A stretch of DNA of 64,000 bases from Poriferisulfidus sp963668445 (GTDB taxonomy: Bacteria > Pseudomonadota > Gammaproteobacteria > Poriferisulfidales > Poriferisulfidaceae), in NCBI GenBank assembly GCA_963668445.1, contig OY764335.1, positions 1,674,001 to 1,738,000 of the forward strand. Reading direction: 5' to 3'. The position numbers and the translations under genes are program-made. Positions 33,994-42,399 of the stretch are shown piece after piece. How positions within the stretch are numbered: position 1 is the first letter of the stretch; every line of letters begins with the position of its first letter. The notes under the pieces were generated by a model, which saw nothing but the letters and a program-made list of their open reading frames with translations, was not told where the DNA came from and did no database searches.

Positions 33994-34764
33994 CTACGGC
34001 GCGACCCGCTTGGCCTCGTTCCACAGTTCGTCCCAGCGCTGCTCGGAGGCCTCTTCCGCCGTCTCGCCGCACTGCCGCATGCGCTCTTCCATATGCTCGA
34101 AGCGGCGCGTGAACCGCGCGCAAGCCTGATGCAGCAGCTCCTCGGGACGCAAGTCGCAATGGCGCGCGTAATTCGCTACCGTGAACAGCAAGTCGCCGAT
34201 CTCCGCCGCCCGCTCCGCCGCATCCCTCGCCGCCCGCAACTCGTCCAGTTCCTCCTCAATCTTCGCCTCCACCTGCCGTGCTTCCTGCCAATCGAAGCCC
34301 ACCCGCGCCGCACGCTGCTGCAGTTTGCGCGACCGGGCCAGCGCCGGCTGCGCCGCCGGCACTCCGGACAGCACGCCTTCCGAACCGGCCGCCTCCCGCT
34401 CCCGATGCTTGAGCCGCTCCCACTGCGCCTCGATCTCCTCCTCGGTGCGTGCGCCGGCCTCGCCGAATACATGCGGGTGCCGCTCGACCATCTTGCGGCA
34501 TACCCCCGCCGCCACGTCCTCGAAACCGAACAGCCCCCGTTCCTCGGCCATCTGCGCATGCCACGCCACATGCAGCAGAATGTCGCCCAATTCGCCGCAC
34601 AACTCGTCCCACGCTTCCCGCTCGATCGCGTCCGCGACCTCGTACGCCTCTTCCACCGTGTAGGGCGCAATGCTCGCAAAATCCTGCTTTGCCACCCACG
34701 GGCAGCCGCCCTCGGCATCGCGCAAGCACTGCATGATCCGCAGCAATTCCTCAATGGCAGCCAT
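33994..34764 (-). CDS. mazG: Nucleoside triphosphate pyrophosphohydrolase MazG
   Basis: Hydrolyses (d)NTPs to monophosphates; in E. coli it tempers the stringent response. The 256 residues hold two MazG domains: one near the start (IAPYTVEEAYEVADAIEREAWDELCGELGDILL) and one near residue 185 (EEELDELRAARDAAERAAEIGDLLFT), each with the EExxE...ExxD metal pattern. The usual GCPWDKEQ reads GCPWVAKQ, a local change before the first metal site. ATG 34764 fits the E. coli start. It is convergent with nadC (25-base gap) and divergent from galU. Confidence 0.94.
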   Translation of the reverse strand: MAAIEELLRIMQCLRDAEGGCPWVAKQDFASIAPYTVEEAYEVADAIEREAWDELCGELGDILLHVAWHAQMAEERGLFGFEDVAAGVCRKMVERHPHVFGEAGARTEEEIEAQWERLKHREREAAGSEGVLSGVPAAQPALARSRKLQQRAARVGFDWQEARQVEAKIEEELDELRAARDAAERAAEIGDLLFTVANYARHCDLRPEELLHQACARFTRRFEHMEERMRQCGETAEEASEQRWDELWNEAKRVAP

Positions 34765-34860
34765 GGCAGCCTCCGAAGCAATACAGGCCCCCAATCTTAC
34801 GGGACGGCAGGCCCCGCATCGGGTAGAATGCCCGCATTCCAGATGCCGCCGCCCGCCACA

Positions 34861-35730
34861 ATGTCCGCACGCATCCGCAAAGCCGTGTTTCCGGTCGCCG
34901 GGCTCGGCACCCGCTTCCTGCCGGCCACCAAGGCCGTGCCCAAGGAGGCCCTGCCCATCGTCGATAAGCCGCTCATCCAATACGCCGTCGAAGAAGCGGC
35001 GGCAGCCGGCATTCACCAGCTCATCTTCATCACCGGGCGCAACAAGCGCTCCATTCCGGACCATTTCGACATGGCCTACGAGTTGGAGGCCGAACTCGAA
35101 GCCGCCGGCAAGACCGAGCAACTCGCGCAAGTGCGCCGCATCACTCCGGAAGGCATCACCTGCATCTACCTGCGCCAGCGCAAGGCGCTGGGGCTTGGAC
35201 ACGCGGTGCTGTGCGCACAGCCGGTCGTCGGCGGCGAACCGTTCGCCGTCGTGCTGGCGGACGACCTGATCGATGGCGGCAGCGACCCCTGCCTCGCGCA
35301 GATGGCCCGGGTGTTCGACGATACCGGCTCCAGCGTCATCGCCGTCGAACCGGTCCCGCCGGAACGCATCTCGCGCTACGGCGTCATTTCCGGAGAGTCC
35401 TGCGGCGAACGGCTCTGGAAACTGGACAGCATCGTCGAGAAGCCCCTGGTCGAAGAGGCCCCCTCGGATCTGGGCGTCGTCGGACGCTACATTTTCACGC
35501 CGGACATCTTCGACCATCTGCAGAATACCGCGGCTGGCGCCGGCGGCGAAATCCAACTGACTGACGCCATCGCCAAGCAGTTGCGCGAGCGAACCGTGCT
35601 GGCCTACCAATTCCAAGGCCGCCGCTACGACTGCGGCAGCAAACTCGGCTTTCTGCAGGCCACAGTCGAATACGCTTTGCAGCGCGAGGATATCGGCGCG
35701 GAGTTCCGCGAACTGTTGCGCCAGTTGTAG
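34861..35730 (+). CDS. galU: UTP-glucose-1-phosphate uridylyltransferase GalU
   Basis: Makes UDP-glucose for cell-surface polysaccharides. The 289 residues start MSARIRKAVFPVAGLGTRFLPATKAVPKE, the nucleotide-binding signature, and carry KPLIQYAVEEAAAAGI, FITGRNKRSIPDHFD, GLGHAVLCA, VVLADDLI and VGRYIFTP. The start at 34861 gives the family N-terminus; ATG 34843 is in frame but adds unlike residues. A TAGAAT at 34824-34829 may be the -10. It is divergent from mazG. Confidence 0.96.
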   Translation: MSARIRKAVFPVAGLGTRFLPATKAVPKEALPIVDKPLIQYAVEEAAAAGIHQLIFITGRNKRSIPDHFDMAYELEAELEAAGKTEQLAQVRRITPEGITCIYLRQRKALGLGHAVLCAQPVVGGEPFAVVLADDLIDGGSDPCLAQMARVFDDTGSSVIAVEPVPPERISRYGVISGESCGERLWKLDSIVEKPLVEEAPSDLGVVGRYIFTPDIFDHLQNTAAGAGGEIQLTDAIAKQLRERTVLAYQFQGRRYDCGSKLGFLQATVEYALQREDIGAEFRELLRQL

Positions 35731-35826
35731 GCTGCCGAGTCGCAACGCATCTGAAACGGCGCCAGCCTGCCAAGCCGCACCCTTCGACGCAAGCGCAATC
35801 CTAAGCCGGACTGGCCATGGGGAAGG

Positions 35827-35902
35827 TGGCTCCCCGGGACGGGCTCGAACCGCCGACCTAGTGGTTAACAGCCACCCGCTCTGCCAACTGAGCTACCGGG
35901 GA
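35827..35902 (-). tRNA. tRNA-Asn (GTT)
   Basis: Reading the minus strand from 35902: acceptor TCCCCGG, D arm with AGCTCAGTTGGCAGAGC, anticodon arm with CTGTTAACC (anticodon GTT), T arm with GGTTCGAGCCC, acceptor CCGGGGA, discriminator G, and an encoded CCA ending at 35827. A TAAAAT on the minus strand at 35918-35913 is a possible -10. Confidence 0.97.
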
Positions 35903-35980
35903 ATACGCGCCAATTTTAACACAGGCCCGCATGGCCATGCCGGTTTGCGCAGATTCGTGTGCGGGGATGCCCCTTTCATG

Positions 35981-35986
35981 TATAAT
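35981..35986 (+). promoter_or_regulatory. -10 box of rpsU
   Basis: TATAAT (preceded directly by TG) lies 41 bases before the rpsU ATG. No clear -35 at 17 bases. Confidence 0.5.
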
Positions 35987-36026
35987 GCGCCCTCTGTTTG
36001 GACACTTGCCGCCAACGCGATGCCTC

Positions 36027-36236
36027 ATGCCTGGAATTCGAGTCAAGGAAGACGAGCCGTTTGACATTGCCATCCGCCGCTTCCGGCGCGCCTGCGAGCG
36101 TTCCGGGGTGCTGACGGAGGCGCGTCGCCGCGAGTACTACGAGAAGCCGACCGAAGTGCGCAAGCGTAAGGCTGCCGCCGCAGCCAAGCGCAACGCCAAG
36201 CATCACGCCCGGCAGTCCCGGCCGCGCTACCGCTGA
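36027..36236 (+). CDS. rpsU: 30S ribosomal protein S21
   Basis: Small basic ribosomal protein that helps the 30S subunit engage mRNA. The 69 residues MPGIRVKEDEPFDIAIRRFRR align with E. coli S21, including CERSGVLTEARRREYYEKPTEVRKR and a basic C-terminus. Its own promoter (TATAAT at 35981) precedes it. The usual dnaG-rpoD partners are not downstream; gltD follows instead, and a small hairpin (CCGGCG-CTT-CGCCGG, 36248-36262) lies just after the stop, possibly a weak terminator. Confidence 0.96.
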   Translation: MPGIRVKEDEPFDIAIRRFRRACERSGVLTEARRREYYEKPTEVRKRKAAAAAKRNAKHHARQSRPRYR

Positions 36237-36278
36237 TTCCCGAGTCGCCGGCGCTTCGCCGGAAACGAAGCCGGGGCT

Positions 36279-36284
36279 TACAAT
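36279..36284 (+). promoter_or_regulatory. Possible -10 just before gltD
   Basis: TACAAT ends six bases before the gltD ATG at 36291. If it is active the transcript would begin at or near the start codon. Confidence 0.25.
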
Positions 36285-36290
36285 AGGCCC

Positions 36291-37697
36291 ATGGCCGACC
36301 CTCTGCAATTTCTGGAAGTCCCGCGGCAAGACCCTGAGGTCGATGCCCCTGCGGTCCGCCTGCTCCATTACCGGGAGATTTACGGCCAGTTCGACCCGCA
36401 GCAGGCGGCCGAGCAATCCGCCCGCTGCCTCGGATGCGGCAACCCCTACTGCGAATGGAAATGCCCGGTCCACAACTACATCCCCGACTGGCTCAAACTC
36501 ATCGAGCAGGGCCAACTGTTCCAAGCGGCGGAACTGTCGCATCGCACCAACTCGCTGCCGGAGATCTGCGGGCGCATCTGTCCGCAAGACCGACTGTGCG
36601 AAGGCGCCTGCACTCTAAACGACGGCTTCGGCGCGGTCACCATCGGCTCCATCGAAAAATACATCACGGATACGGCACTGGAGCAAGGCTGGCGGCCGGA
36701 TATGTCCGGCATCGAGCCGACCGGAAAACGGGTTGCAGTGGTCGGAGCCGGCCCGGCCGGTCTCGCCTGCGCCGACGTGCTTACACGCCATGGCATCCAG
36801 GCGGTGGTGATTGATCGCTACCCGCGCATCGGCGGTCTTCTGACGTTCGGCATCCCGTCATTCAAGCTGGAGAAGCGGGTGGTGGAGACGCGGCATCGGA
36901 TTCTTGAAGAAATGGGCGTCGAGTTCCGGCTGAATACGGAAGTCGGGAGCGATGTGGGCTTTGACGCGCTGCTCGACGAGTACGATGCGGTATTCCTGGG
37001 CATGGGCACCTACACCGGCATGCGCGGCGGCTTCCCGGGCGAAGACCGGCCGCAGGTGCAAGCGGCACTGCCGTACCTGATCGGCACCGTCGACCACGAC
37101 CTTCAACTGGGCATGGACGGCGAGACGTTCACGAACATGGAAGGCCTCGACGTGCTGGTGCTGGGCGGCGGCGACACCGCCATGGACTGCGTGCGCACGG
37201 CCGTGCGCCAGCAGGCGAAATCTGTGACCTGCGTCTACCGCCGCGATCTGGAAAACATGCCCGGCTCGCGCCGCGAAGTGAAGAATGCGATGGAAGAAGG
37301 CGTGCAATTCCTGTTCAATCGGCAGCCGCTCGGCATCGAAGGGGAGAACGGCTCGCAGGGCGTACGCATCATCGAAACCCGGCTCGGCACTCCGGATGCC
37401 CGCGGACGCCTGATGCCGGAACCGGTGCCCGGCTCGGAAACCGTGCTGCCGGCCGACCGCGTGGTCATCGCGTTCGGCTTTCGCGCCAGCCCGGCCGCGT
37501 GGTTCGCCGAGCACCGCATCGCGATCGACGAGCAGGGGCTGGTCGCCGTCCGCGACGGGGACTACCCCTATCAGACCGCCAATCCGAAAGTCTTTGCCGG
37601 CGGCGACATGGTGCGCGGCGCGGATTTGGTGGTGACCGCCGTCTTCGAAGGCCGCCACGCGGCGGAAAGCATCGTCCGCTACCTGCAGCAGGCCTGA
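36291..37697 (+). CDS. gltD: Glutamate synthase small subunit GltD (or GltD-like oxidoreductase)
   Basis: NADPH-dependent electron-input subunit of glutamate synthase. The 468 residues carry N-terminal cysteine clusters for iron-sulfur centres (CLGCGNPYCEWKCPVHNYIPDW and ICGRICPQDRLCEGACT), an FAD-binding GAGPAGLACADVL, an NADPH-binding VLGGGDTAMDCVRTAVR and the late KVFAGGDMVRGADLVVTAV motif. Length suits GltD. The large subunit gltB is absent next to it (rpsU is upstream), so it may work with a distant GltB or belong to another FeS-flavoprotein role. hemE follows after 10 bases, the order seen in Pseudomonas (gltB-gltD-hemE). Confidence 0.9.
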   Translation: MADPLQFLEVPRQDPEVDAPAVRLLHYREIYGQFDPQQAAEQSARCLGCGNPYCEWKCPVHNYIPDWLKLIEQGQLFQAAELSHRTNSLPEICGRICPQDRLCEGACTLNDGFGAVTIGSIEKYITDTALEQGWRPDMSGIEPTGKRVAVVGAGPAGLACADVLTRHGIQAVVIDRYPRIGGLLTFGIPSFKLEKRVVETRHRILEEMGVEFRLNTEVGSDVGFDALLDEYDAVFLGMGTYTGMRGGFPGEDRPQVQAALPYLIGTVDHDLQLGMDGETFTNMEGLDVLVLGGGDTAMDCVRTAVRQQAKSVTCVYRRDLENMPGSRREVKNAMEEGVQFLFNRQPLGIEGENGSQGVRIIETRLGTPDARGRLMPEPVPGSETVLPADRVVIAFGFRASPAAWFAEHRIAIDEQGLVAVRDGDYPYQTANPKVFAGGDMVRGADLVVTAVFEGRHAAESIVRYLQQA

Positions 37698-37707
37698 GCC
37701 GGGCGCC

Positions 37708-38763
37708 ATGGCCGCCCCTGCCAACGACCGGCTGCTGCGCGCCTTGCGCCGGCAGCCCACCGACCGCACCCCGGCCTGGATCATGCGGCAGGCCGGTCGC
37801 TATCTGCCGGAATACCGCGCCCTGCGCGAGCGGGCCGGCAGCTTTCTGGCGCTGTGCCGCACGCCGGACTACGCCTGCGAGGCGGCCTTGCAGCCCCTGC
37901 GCCGCTATCCGCTGGATGCCGCCATCGTCTTCTCCGATATCCTGACCGTTCCGGACGCGATGGGGCTGGGGCTGGGGTTTGCGGAAGGCGCCGGGCCTTA
38001 TTTCGAGCGCCCGGTTCGCAACCTTGCCGACATCGAAGCCCTCGGCATCCCGGACCCGCAACAGGAACTGCGCTATGTCTGCGACGCGGTCTCGCTCCTG
38101 CACCGAGAGGTCGGCGCGGACCTGCCGGTCATCGGCTTCGCCGGCAGTCCGTGGACATTGGCGACGTACATGATCGAAGGGCGTAGCCGCACGGATTTCG
38201 CGCATGTCTCCGCCATGCTGAGGGAGGCCCCCGAGCAGATGGACCGGCTACTGGAGCTGCTGGCGGATGCGGTCGCCGTTTATCTCCGCGCCCAAGTCGC
38301 CGCAGGCGCCGCCGTCTCCATGCTATTCGACAGCTGGGGCGGCATTCTGGACGGCGAGGACTACGTGCGCTTTTCGCTGCAGCCCATCGAGCGCGTGCTG
38401 GACCAGCTCGGCGCAGTCGTGCCGCGCATCGTGTTCGCCCGCGGGGGCGGCCGGCGGCTGACCGAAGTCAGCGGCACTGGCTGCGAGGCGATCGGGCTGG
38501 ACGAAACCGTCGATTTGCAGGCCGCCCGCGAGGAAGTCGGTGCCGCATGTGCGTTGCAAGGCAATCTGGATCCGGCCCTCCTGCGGGCGGATGCCGAAGA
38601 ATTGCGGACGGCAGCCTGCCGATTGCTTGACGCGTACGGCCCGCATCCAGGCCATGTCTTCAACCTCGGGCACGGCATCACGCCGGACATCGACCCGGAA
38701 CAGGTTGCGTGCCTTCTCGAGGAAGTGCGGCGCGCCAGCCTGGCGAAGGCGGCCTCGCCATGA
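37708..38763 (+). CDS. hemE: Uroporphyrinogen decarboxylase HemE
   Basis: Heme pathway enzyme that converts uroporphyrinogen III to coproporphyrinogen III. The 351 residues show the N-terminal signature RTPAWIMRQAGRYLPEYR with the substrate arginines, IVFSDILTVPDAMG with the catalytic Asp, GFAGSPWTLATYMIEG and the C-terminal GHVFNLGHGI. Length and motif spacing are normal. It is the second gene after gltD and ends convergent with the cache-domain gene, 7 bases apart; the stop lies in a small hairpin (GGCCTC-GCCAT-GAGGCC, 38751-38767). Confidence 0.96.
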   Translation: MAAPANDRLLRALRRQPTDRTPAWIMRQAGRYLPEYRALRERAGSFLALCRTPDYACEAALQPLRRYPLDAAIVFSDILTVPDAMGLGLGFAEGAGPYFERPVRNLADIEALGIPDPQQELRYVCDAVSLLHREVGADLPVIGFAGSPWTLATYMIEGRSRTDFAHVSAMLREAPEQMDRLLELLADAVAVYLRAQVAAGAAVSMLFDSWGGILDGEDYVRFSLQPIERVLDQLGAVVPRIVFARGGGRRLTEVSGTGCEAIGLDETVDLQAAREEVGAACALQGNLDPALLRADAEELRTAACRLLDAYGPHPGHVFNLGHGITPDIDPEQVACLLEEVRRASLAKAASP

Positions 38764-38770
38764 GGCCGGC

Positions 38771-39226
38771 TTATTCCCAGTGGATGCTGGTGCCGATGAA
38801 GTGCTCCCCCCGCTGCACCACATAACTGAATTTCGTCACGACCTCCTGCAAATCAGGCTTCGTCCGGCGGTAATCCACCCAACCGCCCTTCGGGTTGCTG
38901 GCTGCCACCGCCAGCATCGAGGCGATGAACGGCTGCCCGTCGGCATCCAGAAGTTCGTCCGGCGACATGCCTATCAGCTCTGGGCTGACCGGATGCGCTA
39001 CCAGCACTCCGTCGGCATCCAGCACGAACACGTGCGGGTCGCCGTCGCGAAACTCTTGGATATGCTGGGTGAGATGCTCGATGCCGTGCTCTTTCAGACT
39101 GGCGGATGCAGCCGCCACCATGGCCTTGGCGCGTTACGGATCGGATTTCGCCGATTTGGCCAGAGCCGGACTGGCGGCAACGCACACAAGCACTGCCGCA
39201 GCAAGAAGGACCGGTAGTGTTTTCAT
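38771..39226 (-). pseudogene. Periplasmic cache-domain protein broken by an in-frame stop
   Basis: A signal peptide (MKTLPVLLAAAVLVCVAASP then ALAKSAKSDP) starts at ATG 39226 with TGAGGG upstream. Codon 31 is TAA (39136-39134). In the same frame the sequence goes on as RAKAMVAAASASLKEHG and then a full single-cache domain (FVLDADGVLVAHPVSPELIG, WVDYRRTKPDLQEVVTKFSYV, EHFIGTSIHWE) to a stop at 38771. Family members continue from signal peptide straight into AKAMV..., so one base change explains the break. Intact it would be a 151-residue periplasmic sensor-like protein. A sequencing error cannot be excluded. Confidence 0.8.
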
Positions 39227-39314
39227 GGGCGCGACCCTCAATCTGTTGTTCGCTAGGCCCATTGTAATGCTTGGCCCGGTTCTGGCCAATTTTCGGATGC
39301 AGTTCGGCGCGGAT

Positions 39315-41720
39315 TCAGAACATCTGTTCCGGAATATCGATCGTCTGGTCGCCTTTCGGCATGGCGCCCCCTTCGTCCGATAGCCGATTCGGCACCAGTT
39401 CCTCCCGGAACGTCTCCACGATGCTGTCCGTACTGTCCGGCGACGCGAGCAGGCCGTTCTTCGGGTCGATGCGTGCCGCAACGATGCCGGACGGCATTTC
39501 CAGCGGCGTTTCCGGCATGCCTTGCAACGCCACTTTCATGAAATCCACCCACACCGGCAGGGCGGCCACGCCGCCGACTTCGCGGCGTCCGAGCTTTTCG
39601 AAGCTGTCGCGGCCGACCCAGACCGTGGCGGCCAAGCGGTCGTTGAAGCCGCTGAACCAAGCGTCCCGCTGATCGTTCGTCGTGCCGGTCTTGCCGGCCA
39701 GGTCGCCGCGTCCCAGTTGCAGCGCGCCGCGCCCTGTGCCGACCTTGACGACATCCCGAAGCATGCTCACGATCTGGTAATGGATCCGCCGATCCAACAC
39801 CCGTGGCGCCGCATCTTCTGCCAGCAGCAGCGGCATGCTCGCATCTTCGGGCTGCAGCGGCTCCACATGCATTTTCTGGCAGGCCACATCGCAGGCGCGG
39901 CGGGCATCGCTAACGTAAACCGGCTGTCCATGGCGATCTTCGATGCGCTCGATCAGGTGGGCCTCCACCTTGTAGCCGCCATTCGCGAGCACGGCGAAGG
40001 CCGTCGCCATCTCCAGCGGCGTCACCTCGCCGGAACCCAGAGCCAGCGTCAGGTTGTTGGGCAGCGCCTCCGCATCGAAGCCGAACCGTTCCACGTACTC
40101 GCGGACGTATTCCTTGCCGACGGCATCCAGCAGGCGCACGGACACTACATTCCGCGAATAGGTCAGCGCCTCACGCAAGCGGGTCGGCCCGTAGAACTCG
40201 CCGCTGTAGTTTTCGGGCCGCCACATGCCCTCGATGCCCTCGTCCTCATAAACTACCGGCGCGTCATTGATCAGCGTCGCTGGCGTGTAGCCCTTGGCCA
40301 GCGCGGCCGCGTACAAAAACGGCTTGAAACTGGAGCCCGGCTGGCGCCGGGCCTGGGTCGCCCGGTTGAATTTGCTGAGGCCGAAATCGAAGCCGCCGGT
40401 CAGCGCCCGGATGGCGCCGTCCGCGGGATCCATCGCCACCAAGGCGCTGGAGGCCTCCGGAATCTGGCGCAAGCGCCAGACGTCTTCCTCGAAGACCAGG
40501 TGCACGATGTCGCCGCTGCGCAGCACATCCGAAGTCGCTCGCGGCTGCGGGCCGCGATGGTTGACGTCCCGCATCGGCCGCGCCCAGAGGATCTCGTCCA
40601 GCGCCAACTCCGCCCAGCGTCCGCCACCGAGATAGAGATGCGCAGCCTCGGGTCCGGCATGCACGACGATGCCATTCTGGAAGCCGCCGTGCCGGGGCGT
40701 GTCGCGCAGCGTCTGATCCAGTTCCTCGCGGGACTCCGGCAGCGGCTCCAAGCGCCGCGCCGCGCCGCGCCAGCCATGCCGCAGATCGTAGCGGATCAAG
40801 GCACGTCGTGCGGCCTGGTTGGCGGCTTGCTGGAACGCATGGTTCAGCGTCGCATGCACCGTATACCCGGCCGTGTAGGCACCGGTCCCGAACCGCCGCA
40901 CCATGTCGGCCCGGATCATTTCGCTGGCGTACGGCGCCACCGACATCTGGAAGCGGCGATTTTTGCTGCGGGCCGTCACCGGCGCCAGCGCCGCGGCTTG
41001 GTGCTGCGCGTCCGTGATGTAGCCTTCCTGACGCATGCGATCCAGCACATAGCGGCGGCGCGATACGGATGCCTCCGGGTCGGCCCACGGATTCAGCACG
41101 GACGGCGCCTTGGGCAGGCCGGCAATGGTCGCCATTTGGGCCAGCGTCAAATCCCTCGGCCGCACGCCGTAATACACTTCGGCCGCTGCGCCGACGCCGT
41201 AGGCCCGGTTTCCCAAGAATATCTTGTTCAGATACAGCGCCAGAATCTCATCCTTGCCCAGTTCCTGCTCAATGCGCAGGGCCAAGAAGATCTCCCGCAC
41301 CTTGCGGACGAACTGCCGTTGCCGGGTCAGATAGAAATTACGCGCCAGCTGCATGGTGATGGTGCTGCCGCCTTGCCGGATGCGTCCCGTCTGCGCCAGC
41401 GAGACGGCGGCCCGCACCAAGGCTTGGGCATCCACGCCGGGATGCTTGCGGAAGCGCGCATCCTCGGAAGCGATGAAGGCTTGGCGCATCAGCGGCGGGA
41501 TGGCATCCAGTTCCACCGGGATTCGCCGTTTGACGCCGTACACCGCCAGCAGTTCGCCGTCCTGCGATATGATCCGCAGCGGCGTTTGCAGCTTCACCTC
41601 GCGCAGCTCTTCAACCGTCGGCAGACTCGGCTGCACATAGACGTACGCACCCAGCGCGACTAGCACGGCCGGCACCAAACTGAGTCCGACCAAGCGGAGC
41701 ATGCGGCGGAATATCGGCAT
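39315..41720 (-). CDS. mrcA: Penicillin-binding protein 1A
   Basis: Bifunctional peptidoglycan synthase in the inner membrane. After a short N-terminus and one helix (about 8-28), the glycosyltransferase domain has EDARFRKHPGVD and GGSTITMQLARNFYLTRQ. The transpeptidase domain has SSFK (catalytic Ser), SRN and KTGT. An OB-like insert lies between the two. It lacks nothing essential. ATG 41720 has GGGA 7 bases upstream; ATG 41741 adds seven residues but would leave almost no leader after TATACT at 41752-41747. It is divergent from aroK with no pil genes between. Confidence 0.95.
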   Translation of the reverse strand: MPIFRRMLRLVGLSLVPAVLVALGAYVYVQPSLPTVEELREVKLQTPLRIISQDGELLAVYGVKRRIPVELDAIPPLMRQAFIASEDARFRKHPGVDAQALVRAAVSLAQTGRIRQGGSTITMQLARNFYLTRQRQFVRKVREIFLALRIEQELGKDEILALYLNKIFLGNRAYGVGAAAEVYYGVRPRDLTLAQMATIAGLPKAPSVLNPWADPEASVSRRRYVLDRMRQEGYITDAQHQAAALAPVTARSKNRRFQMSVAPYASEMIRADMVRRFGTGAYTAGYTVHATLNHAFQQAANQAARRALIRYDLRHGWRGAARRLEPLPESREELDQTLRDTPRHGGFQNGIVVHAGPEAAHLYLGGGRWAELALDEILWARPMRDVNHRGPQPRATSDVLRSGDIVHLVFEEDVWRLRQIPEASSALVAMDPADGAIRALTGGFDFGLSKFNRATQARRQPGSSFKPFLYAAALAKGYTPATLINDAPVVYEDEGIEGMWRPENYSGEFYGPTRLREALTYSRNVVSVRLLDAVGKEYVREYVERFGFDAEALPNNLTLALGSGEVTPLEMATAFAVLANGGYKVEAHLIERIEDRHGQPVYVSDARRACDVACQKMHVEPLQPEDASMPLLLAEDAAPRVLDRRIHYQIVSMLRDVVKVGTGRGALQLGRGDLAGKTGTTNDQRDAWFSGFNDRLAATVWVGRDSFEKLGRREVGGVAALPVWVDFMKVALQGMPETPLEMPSGIVAARIDPKNGLLASPDSTDSIVETFREELVPNRLSDEGGAMPKGDQTIDIPEQMF

Positions 41721-41746
41721 GGGCGATCCCGGAAAATCCATGAAAT

Positions 41747-41752
41747 AGTATA
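41747..41752 (-). promoter_or_regulatory. Candidate -10 box for mrcA
   Basis: Minus-strand TATACT, 27 bases before the preferred ATG at 41720. A -35 was not identified. Confidence 0.35.
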
Positions 41753-41811
41753 GGGTGTGGCATGATTATCGGCGAAACGGGCGCTTTCGCAAGAAGCCGG
41801 TGCCGCCTGCC

Positions 41812-42339
41812 ATGACCAGTTCCAGACTCAATGTCTTCCTCATCGGCCCGATGGGCGCCGGCAAGACCACCGTCGGCAAGCGGCTGGCGAAGGCGACCGG
41901 ACGCGAGTTCGTCGACAGCGACGCGGTGCTGTGCGAGCGGACCGGGGTTTCCATCGCGGAGACATTCGCGCACGAAGGCGAAAAAGGGTTCCGGCGCCGG
42001 GAGCGCCGCATTATCGAGGAGTTGACGCAACGCACCAACATCGTGCTGGCCTCGGGCGGCGGCGCGGTGCTGGATGCCGAAAACCGCCGCGTGCTGGGCG
42101 CCCGCGGGCTGGTCGTCTATCTGTGCGCGTCGCCGCAGACGCAATGGCGCAACATCCGCAACTGCCGCAACCGCCCGCTGCTGCAGAACGACGACCCGCA
42201 GGGCACGCTGGCGCAACTATTCGCCGAACGCGACCCGCTGTACCGGGAACTGTGCGATTTCCAGGTGGATGTCGACCAGCTGCCGCCGCACGCCTCCTGC
42301 CAGAAGATCGTCGAACGGCTCGAATCGCCGTTCGGCTAG
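41812..42339 (+). CDS. aroK: Shikimate kinase AroK
   Basis: Fifth step of the shikimate pathway; phosphorylates shikimate with ATP. The 175 residues have the P-loop GPMGAGKTT, shikimate-binding FVDSD (second Asp), FRRRE (Arg), the GGG motif in ASGGGAV, the lid Arg in NRPLL and a late arginine in ERDPLY. All expected residues are present. ATG 41812 gives the family start; earlier frame lies in the promoter. It pairs with aroB (61-base gap), the classic order. A second, degenerate paralog lies at 50654-51289. Confidence 0.96.
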   Translation: MTSSRLNVFLIGPMGAGKTTVGKRLAKATGREFVDSDAVLCERTGVSIAETFAHEGEKGFRRRERRIIEELTQRTNIVLASGGGAVLDAENRRVLGARGLVVYLCASPQTQWRNIRNCRNRPLLQNDDPQGTLAQLFAERDPLYRELCDFQVDVDQLPPHASCQKIVERLESPFG

Positions 42340-42399
42340 GCCGGCATCGGCGCCCCCGTTACAATAAAGCGCCCGACGCCCAACCTGCCGAGCCCGGCC

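Noticed and set aside
35827..35902. tRNA genes as attachment sites for an integrated element
   Set aside because: No integrase and no partial tRNA duplicate were seen near any of the five tRNA genes.
39119..39136. Frameshift as the cause of the broken cache gene
   Set aside because: Signal peptide and domain are in the same frame, so it is a stop codon, not a shift.
39522..41663. A 713-codon open frame on the plus strand opposite mrcA
   Set aside because: Antisense to intact penicillin-binding protein motifs; no start signal or domain.
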